Below are positions 8,692 through 14,952 of a stretch of DNA of 17,768 nt, piece after piece. The stretch comes from ChocPot-Mid sp964511865 (GTDB taxonomy: Bacteria; Bacteroidota; Ignavibacteria; Kapaibacteriales; UBA2268): assembly GCA_964511865.1 (NCBI GenBank), contig CAZEHW010000052.1, forward strand, positions 1 to 17,768, in the 5' to 3' direction. Under the pieces are notes generated by a model. It was not told where the DNA came from. It saw only the letters and a program-made list of their open reading frames with translations, and did no database searches. Numbering within the stretch: position 1 is the first letter of the stretch; the number at the start of each line of letters is the position of its first letter. The translations under genes and the position numbers were made by a program.

Positions 8692-8716
8692 TAGCAATTA
8701 TGAAATTTAATTGCTA
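8692..8716. promoter_or_regulatory. Perfect 9-bp inverted repeat upstream of clpS (possible operator)
   Basis: TAGCAATTA (8692-8700) and TAATTGCTA (8708-8716) are exact reverse complements separated by 7 nt. The right arm overlaps the proposed upstream promoter element of clpS, which is where a repressor would act. No protein is known to bind it; a chance match in AT-rich DNA is possible. Confidence 0.4.
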
Positions 8717-8742
8717 AAATATATACAAATTAATTAATTTTG
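8711..8742 (+). promoter_or_regulatory. Candidate Bacteroidota-type promoter for clpS
   Basis: TAATTTTG (8735-8742) matches the TAnnTTTG -7 element, and TTG at 8711-8713 lies 21 nt upstream, slightly longer than the usual ~19-nt spacing to the -33 element. The clpS ATG follows 29 nt after the element. The high A/T content makes random matches likely. Confidence 0.35.
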
Positions 8743-8771
8743 AATTTTAAATTAGTAATAAATTTCTTTCT

Positions 8772-9053
8772 ATGGCTGGCACACTTGAGTTATTAGAATC
8801 TGATCTTGAGGAAATTGAAGATGTTACATTTCCGGCGAAAGTTATTTTGTTTAACGACGAATGGCACACATTCGAAGAAGTAATTGAACAAATAATTAGG
8901 GCAATAAAATGTACATTCGAAGAAGCAGAAGAAAAAACATGGGAAGTACACACAAAAGGTAAATCCTGCATTTACGAAGGTGATATGCCCGAATGCCTTA
9001 AAGTAAGTTCAATCCTTGAAGAAATTGGTTTGCATACTCAAATCGAATATTGA
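8772..9053 (+). CDS. clpS: ClpS-like adaptor of the ClpAP/ClpCP protease
   Basis: A 93-residue cytoplasmic adaptor that hands N-degron substrates to a Clp ATPase. After an acidic N-terminal tail (residues 1-19) the core begins with KVILFNDEWHTFEEV (23-37) and continues to EVHTKGK (58-64). Aligned without gaps from memory of E. coli ClpS, N28, D29, E30 and H60 fall on the N-degron pocket residues N34, D35, D36 and H66, while F34 falls on the gating Met40. The length is close to the family norm. The first Met at 8772 gives a plausible flexible tail; no strong ribosome binding site is seen. It is alone on the + strand and convergent with the response regulator (28 nt between stops). No clp ATPase gene is in the window. 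Confidence 0.92.
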   Translation: MAGTLELLESDLEEIEDVTFPAKVILFNDEWHTFEEVIEQIIRAIKCTFEEAEEKTWEVHTKGKSCIYEGDMPECLKVSSILEEIGLHTQIEY

Positions 9054-9081
9054 TTTAGAACTATGAATATTAATTCAATCC

Positions 9082-10506
9082 TTAAGAAATATCCTTACCG
9101 GAAATATTGATTCCAAGTTGTTCTATTCTATATCGCAGCTTTGCTCTTGATACTTCAAGTAGTTTAGCCGCTTTTATTTGATTTCCACCTGTTATCTTCA
9201 AAGTCTGAATTATTAGATCCTTGGTAACATCGCCAAGAGAAACTCCGGATTTGGCTATTCTGAGATAATGTTCTCCATCATTTAATTGTATTATTTTACC
9301 TTCATCTGTGGTTTCTGTTGTTGCCGGGGGGCGCAGGAAATTCAATGATTCTTTGGTAACTACTGTTTCTGTTTCAAGCAAAACAATTCTTTCAATTACA
9401 TTCCGAAGTTCCCGAATATTTCCTTTCCAATGATAGTTCAAAAGAATATCCTTTGCTTCCTGAGTAAACCCTGTTACGTTTTTACTGAATTTTTTATTGA
9501 ATTCGTTAATAAAAGTAGTACCTAATAAAATGATATCCTGACCTCTGTCCCGTAAAGGAGGTAATTCAATTTTCGCTACATTTAATCTGTAAAATAAATC
9601 TTCACGGAATTTTCCTTCATCCACAAGCTTTTCTAATTCCCTGTTTGTAGATGTTATAATTCTAACGTCAACAGAAATTTCATTTTGCCCACCCAAACGA
9701 TAATATTTTTTTTCCTGAAGCACTCTTAAAAGTTTGACTTGTAAATCCAAAGTCAATTCGGCAACTTCATCAAGTAAAATCGTACCGTGGTTCGCTTGCT
9801 CAAATCTTCCTTGCTTTATTTTTTCGGTAGCTCCTGTGAATGCACCTCTTTCATATCCAAATAGCTCGTTTTCAGCTAATTCCTTTGGTATGGCACCACA
9901 ATTTATTGTTATAAAGGGACCCCTTTTTCTGTCAGAATTTTCGTGAATATATTTTGCAAATAACTCTTTACCGGTTCCGGTTTCTCCAAGAATCAATGCA
10001 GTAGTATCTGGTGCTGATGCTACTATTTTCGCAATCTCCATTGCTTTTGTAATTTCCGGTGAATCGCCAATTATTTCACTAGGTCTCTCTTCTGCAAGTT
10101 TTTCGGATAATAAATATACCTGTCTTTTAAGGTCATAGTTATGAAGAGCTTTATCAATAGTTACTTCAAGTTGCTCGAGATCTAAGGGTTTAACAATAAA
10201 GTCCTCGGCACCGAGTTTCATTGCTCTTACTGCCATTTTTAAATCAGAAAAAGCTGTCATCATAATCACAGGCATTGTATAGCCCTGCTTACGAAGAGAT
10301 TCCAAAATTTCAAGTCCATTAGTATGTCCCAAAAATATATCGAGTAAAACCAGGTCGGGTGACAACAAATACATCTCATCCTGAGCGGATTGACCATCCA
10401 AAAATGAATGTACATTTGTAAATTTTAATTCTAATATATTTTTTATTGTTGAGTTAACCAGCGGGTCATCTTCAATTATTACAATAGTATAATTCTGTAA
10501 TGCCAT
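9082..10506 (-). CDS. NtrC-family sigma-54-dependent response regulator
   Basis: A 474-residue cytoplasmic transcription activator. The receiver domain (1-~120) has acidic pocket E12/D13/D14, phospho-acceptor D56, T84 and K106. The AAA+ domain (~145-380) has Walker A GETGTGKE (174-181), the sigma-54 contact loop GAFTGA (221-226) and Walker B LLDE (to D246/E247). The C-terminus carries a Fis-type helix-turn-helix: IIQTLKITGGNQIKAAKLL then VSRAKLRYRIEQLGI. All residues needed for phosphorylation, ATP hydrolysis and sigma-54 contact are present. The ATG has a clear GGGAG 5 nt upstream. It follows the histidine kinase gene by 42 nt, so the two form a two-component pair. No convincing GG-N10-GC sigma-54 promoter was found in the window's spacers, so its targets are probably elsewhere. 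Confidence 0.95.
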   Translation of the reverse strand: MALQNYTIVIIEDDPLVNSTIKNILELKFTNVHSFLDGQSAQDEMYLLSPDLVLLDIFLGHTNGLEILESLRKQGYTMPVIMMTAFSDLKMAVRAMKLGAEDFIVKPLDLEQLEVTIDKALHNYDLKRQVYLLSEKLAEERPSEIIGDSPEITKAMEIAKIVASAPDTTALILGETGTGKELFAKYIHENSDRKRGPFITINCGAIPKELAENELFGYERGAFTGATEKIKQGRFEQANHGTILLDEVAELTLDLQVKLLRVLQEKKYYRLGGQNEISVDVRIITSTNRELEKLVDEGKFREDLFYRLNVAKIELPPLRDRGQDIILLGTTFINEFNKKFSKNVTGFTQEAKDILLNYHWKGNIRELRNVIERIVLLETETVVTKESLNFLRPPATTETTDEGKIIQLNDGEHYLRIAKSGVSLGDVTKDLIIQTLKITGGNQIKAAKLLEVSRAKLRYRIEQLGINISGKDIS

Positions 10507-10548
10507 TTATCTCCCTTATTAAATTTTCTTTTATGTTTCCTGATAATA

Positions 10549-11577
10549 CTATAAAGGTAAATGCACCTTGAATACAGTACCTTTATCCACTTTGCTCAAT
10601 ACTTCTATTTTCCCATTATGCTGTTGCACAATTCTTTGTGAAATTGACAAGCCCAAACCTGTTCCATTACTTTTTTTAGTAAAAAACGGATTAAAGATTT
10701 TCGGAAGTTCCTCCTGAGAAATTCCTATACCATTGTCTTCTATTTCAATTACAACATTATCCATTTTTCTATGTTTTGATTCTTCGACAAAAGTACTTAT
10801 TATGATTTTACCATCACCGTTAATCGAATCTGCGGCATTTGTCAGTAAATTAATAAGTACCTGCTGTATCTGCTTAGCATCAGCAGAAATCATTGGTAAT
10901 TTTTCATTAATTTGACTTTCTACTTTAATCTGCTTTTTCTTTAATTCTGACGCAACCAAATCCATTGTACTTGTTATAATCTGGTTAATATTAATTTCCT
11001 TAATATCAGGATTAGAAGGTTTAGAAAAATTCAAAGTAATTTCGACTATCCTTGAAATTCTTTCAACACCTTGCAAAGCAGTTTGGATTGAGTTAAATTC
11101 ACTAGTCCCTTCTGCATATTTACGTGCAAGCAATTGAAGATTCAAATTAACAGCCGCCAATGGATTTCGTATTTCATGTGCTACACCGGCAGACAGCTGA
11201 CCTAATAAAACAAGCTTATCCGCTTGTATTAATCTTTCCGTTAATAAATCAGTCTCTTCAGGATTTTTAAGGATTGCCTGAATATACTGCTTCTTTTCAT
11301 ATTCAATAATGCCTGCATTTACCTGCAAATTAATATCATCGCCATTTTGAGTTTTAAATATTTGTCCGGTATATACATTTCCTGATTTTGAATCAGATAA
11401 TAGTTTGTAAATTTTTTTGAATTCTGGAATTGTAGTATTTTTTGGAAATCCGTTGGATAACTGCAGTAAATTTTTTGCAGGTTCGTTTGCATCAACAAGC
11501 AACCATGTACCGGGCTCAATGATTAAGACCGACTCTGAGGACTTATCAAATAATGTTTTATACCAATTACTCTGCAT
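10549..11577 (-). CDS. PAS-containing sensor histidine kinase (NtrB/AtoS-like)
   Basis: A 342-residue kinase. Residues 1-~105 resemble a small PAS domain (LFDKSSESVLIIEPG at the start). The HisKA dimerisation domain contains LGQLSAGVAHEIRNPLAAVN with phospho-acceptor H134. The HATPase domain has the N-box LINLLTNAADSI, G1 box DNGIGIS (from D281) and G2 box GTGLGLS (from G305). There is no transmembrane helix or signal peptide, so it is a soluble kinase sensing a cytoplasmic or protein-borne signal. The nearest partner is the sigma-54 regulator 42 nt downstream, which it probably phosphorylates. Upstream, 53 nt away, lies a TPR lipoprotein on the same strand. The start is the first Met of the frame; a weak AAGGAT lies about 15 nt upstream. 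Confidence 0.94.
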   Translation of the reverse strand: MQSNWYKTLFDKSSESVLIIEPGTWLLVDANEPAKNLLQLSNGFPKNTTIPEFKKIYKLLSDSKSGNVYTGQIFKTQNGDDINLQVNAGIIEYEKKQYIQAILKNPEETDLLTERLIQADKLVLLGQLSAGVAHEIRNPLAAVNLNLQLLARKYAEGTSEFNSIQTALQGVERISRIVEITLNFSKPSNPDIKEININQIITSTMDLVASELKKKQIKVESQINEKLPMISADAKQIQQVLINLLTNAADSINGDGKIIISTFVEESKHRKMDNVVIEIEDNGIGISQEELPKIFNPFFTKKSNGTGLGLSISQRIVQQHNGKIEVLSKVDKGTVFKVHLPL

Positions 11578-11630
11578 TAATTTAAAATTAAAATCCTTAA
11601 TAAAATTTATATTATTTTTTACAAATACCT

Positions 11631-13853
11631 TTACTTTTTCTCTTTTATCTCTTCTGGTTTACCGGGTTCAGGTGGTACTTCTTCTTTTTTAGGCTCACCT
11701 TTTTCACCGGATTCCGGTTCTTTCGTTTCTTCACCTGTTTTCAAGTCCTTGAATGGGTCAGGCAAATTAACTCCCGGTAAAAGTTTCTTTAATGAATCAG
11801 TAGAACTGACTGATTTCAACATCTTACCCGGTTCTTCCAATAGCTCATCTGCATCAGGGATTGATTCAAGCATATCTTTAAATATTTTAGTTGGGTCGCT
11901 GAAAATATCAGAAGCTTCAACAGATTCCTTTCTTTTCTTTTTAATTGTACTTTTTTCTGGTTCTTCGGTCTCCGGAAACTCCAACAAAGGGGCGATTGCA
12001 GAATGGTACCTTTTCCTTGCAACGGGTTTTAAGGAATCAGGTATTTTTTCTCCTGCCTTCATAATTGTTGCATAATCCACCATTCTTCGTATATCCTTTG
12101 CATATTCAGATTCCGGATAAAGTCTTTGTAATAATTTATAGTATTCCAGCGCTTTATCGTAAATGCATAAATCTTTTTCATAAATCCATCCAATTGTGTA
12201 AAGAGATTTTGGAGCCAGATCTGAAATGGGATAATAATTGAAGACCTTTGACAATTGAATTAAAGCAAATTTATGCTCCTTGTTTTGCCATAGATGAAGC
12301 CCTGAATTATATAATTCCTTTAAAGAATCTATTACAAAGTTTTCTGTATAACCAAGCCGTTTGATAGCATCCTGTCCATATTCTGTTAATGGATACCTTT
12401 GTACTATTAATTCCATTAATGAATCAGTCTTCAGAGGTTCTTTCTTTTCTACAAACCGTGCATATGCATAATAATACCTGGCTGATTCTTCCTCTTCCGG
12501 AATAGTTATGGTTGTGGAGGAATTATAGTAAAACTCAGCCGAATCCAGATTGCCCAATTGTTCCTGAACCCTTGCCATTTCATACATGTTTTTTGCAAGT
12601 TCAAGTTTTTCGGAATCGGGTAATTTATTTTCTTCATTAAGTATTTTCAGCTTTGGTGTTATTGCCGCCTTTTTACTATTCCACTGTTCAAGCAATTTAT
12701 AAACCTGAGATGCTTTTTTCGATACAGGAGAAGCGACATTTCTTGATTTACCAAAATACATTCTTGCATTTGCATAGTCCTGATTGTCAAAATAATCCAG
12801 CCCTTTTTCGTAGTAAACTGCCGCAATCGCATCATTGCCAACATAAGTAGTGTCAGAAAACTTCTCGGCACTTTTAAATAGTTCGACTGAATCTTTCAAA
12901 CGGTAAATATTCATTCTTTCCGAATAAACACTTGCTTTCCATTCCTCAAACTTTCCATCCGATTCAATTTTACCCAAAATCTCTTCTGCTTCATCGAATT
13001 TACCCATCCTCGACAAAGATGATGCCTGATATACATATGCTTCAAATTGCGTAATGTAATCGGGCTTATATTCATGTACCTTCTTAAACTGCTTTTCCGC
13101 CTGTTCGAATCTTCCAATTCTAAACATAATCGAAGCCATATCGAATTGCCATTTTGCTTTCATTTCATCATCATCAGATTGAATTATCGCCTGTTTGTAA
13201 GGACGCACAGCTTCTTCATAATCTTTTTGAAACATAGCAAGTTCTGCTTCAATTCTGAATGCTTCTGATAATATGTCGTATCTTTTCAACTGCCAAGCAA
13301 CATCAACGGTACGTGACAGAACCAATTTTCCTGCCTCAAATTTTCTTTGTATCAGCAAACTTTTTGCAAGTAAAATATGAGCATCAGGAGATAATTCTCC
13401 GTCCGGATAACGGTCTATAAGCTCACTGCATTTTATCTGGGCATTCAGCCAAAGGTTCTGGTAAAAAAAGGACACTCCCATCAAATAAAGTGTTTGCTGA
13501 ATATAATCGCTTTTCGGATGTTTTGACAATATCTTTGAACCTTTGATTATTATTGAGTCAAGCTTTACATTTACTGCCTGTCTTTTCTGTTTTGATATTA
13601 CGTATTCATCCAAAAATGGAGGCAAACCTTTTTCACGTGGTTCCGGTAGGTACATTTTTGTTTCGGGAACTATTACTCTCGGCTTAATCCGCTTTTTTTC
13701 TTCCTGGAATAAAAACTCCTCTTCGCTTTCTTTGCGAAGCCGCTCCATATTGTAATAGGTATTGAAATAAGTTGTAAAATTGTCATATTGATGACAAGCA
13801 CCTAAAATAATTGTTAGCAAAACTGCTAATATATTGATTTTGTGCGATTTCAT
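11631..13853 (-). CDS. TPR-repeat lipoprotein (SprE/PorW-like architecture)
   Basis: A 740-residue envelope lipoprotein. The signal peptide ends in lipobox LGAC with C20 as the lipidated residue, followed by a YDNFTTYFNTYYN segment. Residues ~100-620 are a series of TPR-like helix pairs, for example FRIGRFEQAEKQFKKV, FDNQDYANARMYFGKS, LGNLDSAEFYYNSS and YDKALEYYKLLQRLYPES. The last ~40 residues form a low-complexity tail rich in Glu, Lys and Pro, probably disordered. The lipoprotein-plus-TPR layout and the tyrosine/asparagine-rich start recall SprE/PorW of the type IX secretion system, but I cannot confirm that from sequence alone. It is the first gene of a minus-strand cluster with a kinase and a sigma-54 regulator; a candidate promoter lies ~110 nt upstream. 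TPR scaffolds usually mediate protein-protein contact. Confidence 0.82.
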   Translation of the reverse strand: MKSHKINILAVLLTIILGACHQYDNFTTYFNTYYNMERLRKESEEEFLFQEEKKRIKPRVIVPETKMYLPEPREKGLPPFLDEYVISKQKRQAVNVKLDSIIIKGSKILSKHPKSDYIQQTLYLMGVSFFYQNLWLNAQIKCSELIDRYPDGELSPDAHILLAKSLLIQRKFEAGKLVLSRTVDVAWQLKRYDILSEAFRIEAELAMFQKDYEEAVRPYKQAIIQSDDDEMKAKWQFDMASIMFRIGRFEQAEKQFKKVHEYKPDYITQFEAYVYQASSLSRMGKFDEAEEILGKIESDGKFEEWKASVYSERMNIYRLKDSVELFKSAEKFSDTTYVGNDAIAAVYYEKGLDYFDNQDYANARMYFGKSRNVASPVSKKASQVYKLLEQWNSKKAAITPKLKILNEENKLPDSEKLELAKNMYEMARVQEQLGNLDSAEFYYNSSTTITIPEEEESARYYYAYARFVEKKEPLKTDSLMELIVQRYPLTEYGQDAIKRLGYTENFVIDSLKELYNSGLHLWQNKEHKFALIQLSKVFNYYPISDLAPKSLYTIGWIYEKDLCIYDKALEYYKLLQRLYPESEYAKDIRRMVDYATIMKAGEKIPDSLKPVARKRYHSAIAPLLEFPETEEPEKSTIKKKRKESVEASDIFSDPTKIFKDMLESIPDADELLEEPGKMLKSVSSTDSLKKLLPGVNLPDPFKDLKTGEETKEPESGEKGEPKKEEVPPEPGKPEEIKEKK

Positions 13854-13961
13854 AGCGACAAACTCATCATTGTTTTGTAATATTTAAAATTATTTAGGTA
13901 TTTGTTATTAATACTCATCTCAAAAAATTGAACAATATTCTCCAACACATTAGCTATAGAA

Positions 13962-13993
13962 CAAAATTACAACAATTGGCTAATATTAGCAAA
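13962..13993 (-). promoter_or_regulatory. Candidate Bacteroidota-type promoter for the TPR-kinase-regulator cluster
   Basis: On the minus strand TTTG (13990-13993) and TAATTTTG (13962-13969) are separated by 20 nt, close to the TTTG-N19-TAnnTTTG consensus. Transcription would start near 13955, giving a leader of about 100 nt before the lipoprotein ATG at 13853. Confidence 0.45.
13979..13990. promoter_or_regulatory. Perfect 12-bp palindrome inside the candidate promoter
   Basis: GCTAATATTAGC equals its own reverse complement. It lies between the two promoter elements of the TPR-kinase-regulator cluster, just inside the upstream one, the position expected for an operator bound by a dimeric regulator. 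Binding is inference. Confidence 0.4.
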
Positions 13994-14027
13994 ACGTTAT
14001 TTTCATTTCTTTATTGCAAATTTGAAG

Positions 14028-14052
14028 CAGACGGGAGACGGGAGAAGGGAGA
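14028..14052. repeat. Purine-rich low-complexity repeat (GACGGGA / GAAGGGA units)
   Basis: The segment is built from GCAGACGGGA, GACGGGA and GAAGGGA units, strikingly G-rich inside otherwise AT-rich non-coding DNA. It carries three GGG runs 4 nt apart, one fewer than a canonical intramolecular G-quadruplex. Similar units recur at 15684-15712 inside the SBBP gene. Confidence 0.7.
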
Positions 14053-14177
14053 TAATTATTAATGAAGACAGCCTATGACAAGCTTCACGATTATTAGGGG
14101 CAGGATAGGATGACCGTAAACCGATAACGGATGCGAATAAATAAAAGATTTTCTTCGATAATTTCAACAAACTTTTT

Positions 14178-14185
14178 TAACTTTG
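14178..14185 (+). promoter_or_regulatory. Candidate -7 element upstream of maf
   Basis: TAACTTTG within TTTTTTAACTTTGCA matches the Bacteroidota TAnnTTTG element and its typical T-rich lead-in. No clean -33 TTTG is seen at the proper distance. It lies 87 nt before the maf start, but the assembly gap intervenes. Confidence 0.4.
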
Positions 14186-14202
14186 CATTAGTGCCTAGTA
14201 TC

Positions 14203-14212
14203 NNNNNNNNNN
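14203..14212. other. Assembly gap (10 N)
   Basis: Ten consecutive Ns mark a scaffold join of conventional length, so the real distance between the TPR cluster and maf is not known and linkage across it depends on read-pair or scaffolding evidence. Confidence 0.98.
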
Positions 14213-14216
14213 CTTA

Positions 14217-14230
14217 TTGTTAATATAATA
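14217..14230. repeat. 14-nt motif TTGTTAATATAATA, copy 1 (upstream of maf)
   Basis: The same 14 bases recur at 14937-14950, directly before the SBBP gene. Both copies lie in leaders of + strand genes, which suggests a shared leader or promoter element, though AT-rich chance similarity is possible. Confidence 0.4.
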
Positions 14231-14271
14231 TCTTACGGTACTGTGATTCGTCAATTAAAGAATAACAGAAA

Positions 14272-14883
14272 ATGAATATGCATAATATAGAAAAACTTGT
14301 TAAGCTGAATAAACCTCTGATTCTTGCTTCGAAATCGCCAAGAAGAAGGAAATTACTTGCGACATTGGGTTTTGAATTTGAAATTATTGAATCGAATTAC
14401 AAAGAGGATAAATTAAATAACATCTACGATTACAAGCAATATGTTATTAATTCCGCACTTAGCAAAGCAAATGATGTTGCCGGCAGAATAGACAAATCAG
14501 CTGTTGTTTTAGGTGCAGATACTATTGTTGTTTTAAATAATGAAATCTTGCATAAACCCAAGGACAAAGCTGATGCATACTCGATATTAAGCACTCTGAG
14601 CGGCAATACTCATTCGGTTTATACAGGTATTGCATTGATAGATACCGAAAGCAAAGCTATCTTAACCGATGTTCAGGTGACCGAAGTTAGCTTCCGCAAA
14701 CTTGATGAAGATGAAATCTGGGCTTATATTGGGACTGAATCACCTATGGACAAAGCCGGTGCATATGGGATTCAGGATGATTTTGGTGCTGTTTTCGTTT
14801 CGCATATTAATGGTTGTTATTATAATATTGTCGGCTTGCCTTTGGAGATGTTATATTGCCTGCTGAAACAGATGAATAGTTAA
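14272..14883 (+). CDS. maf: Maf-family nucleoside triphosphate pyrophosphatase
   Basis: A 203-residue cytoplasmic house-cleaning enzyme that hydrolyses non-canonical or modified nucleotides, or dTTP/UTP, to the monophosphate. Visible motifs: ILASKSPRRRKLL (nucleotide-binding SxSPRR, S20-R25), GADTIVV with catalytic-region D83, the KPKDKADAY...LSG segment, and DKAGAYGIQ (from D160) followed by NIVGLPL near the C-terminus. DKAGAYGIQ and the overall pattern fit the dTTP/UTP (YhdE-like) branch, which is inference. Length matches the family (~190-210). Two start codons lie 6 nt apart (14272 and 14278); the first is used here and the choice does not affect the domain. There is no strong Shine-Dalgarno. 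The next gene follows after 69 nt on the same strand. Confidence 0.94.
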   Translation: MNMHNIEKLVKLNKPLILASKSPRRRKLLATLGFEFEIIESNYKEDKLNNIYDYKQYVINSALSKANDVAGRIDKSAVVLGADTIVVLNNEILHKPKDKADAYSILSTLSGNTHSVYTGIALIDTESKAILTDVQVTEVSFRKLDEDEIWAYIGTESPMDKAGAYGIQDDFGAVFVSHINGCYYNIVGLPLEMLYCLLKQMNS

Positions 14884-14936
14884 CTCGTATGTATAAATAA
14901 TAATATTATCTTAAATGAGATTTTTTTGAATATTTT

Positions 14937-14950
14937 TTGTTAATATAATA
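14937..14950. repeat. 14-nt motif TTGTTAATATAATA, copy 2 (upstream of the SBBP gene)
   Basis: Exact copy of the 14 bases at 14217-14230. It ends 2 nt before the ATG of the secreted SBBP protein, so here it would lie in the translation initiation region rather than being a promoter. Confidence 0.4.
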
Positions 14951-14952
14951 AT

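Larger units (their letters stand above)
8464..8771. other. 308-nt AT-rich intergenic region upstream of clpS
   Basis: No open frame of useful length and no RNA gene is visible. It holds the tandem 32-bp repeat at its left end, a perfect 9-bp inverted repeat at 8692-8716, and a promoter-like element for clpS. The rest looks like degraded or non-coding sequence between the ATPase remnant and clpS. Confidence 0.6.
13854..14271. other. 418-nt divergent intergenic region between the TPR operon and maf
   Basis: No gene is visible. From left to right it holds a candidate minus-strand promoter with an internal palindrome (13962-13993), a purine-rich repeat (14028-14052), a plus-strand promoter-like element (14178-14185) and a 10-N assembly gap (14203-14212). 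Because of the gap the true length is unknown. Confidence 0.8.

Noticed and set aside
11749..12075. Plus-strand 108-codon frame
   Set aside because: It is antisense to the low-complexity C-terminal part of the TPR lipoprotein and shows serine-rich composition expected from that.
13975..13995. Possible sigma-54 promoter (TTGGC...GCA)
   Set aside because: The GG and GC dinucleotides are 9 nt apart instead of the required 10, and the match is explained by the palindrome.
14028..14052. G-quadruplex
   Set aside because: Only three closely spaced GGG runs; the next G-run is about 45 nt away, so a standard intramolecular quadruplex is not supported.
14884..14952. Terminator after maf
   Set aside because: A T-run is present but the only stem is about 5 bp with a wobble pair, too weak to call.
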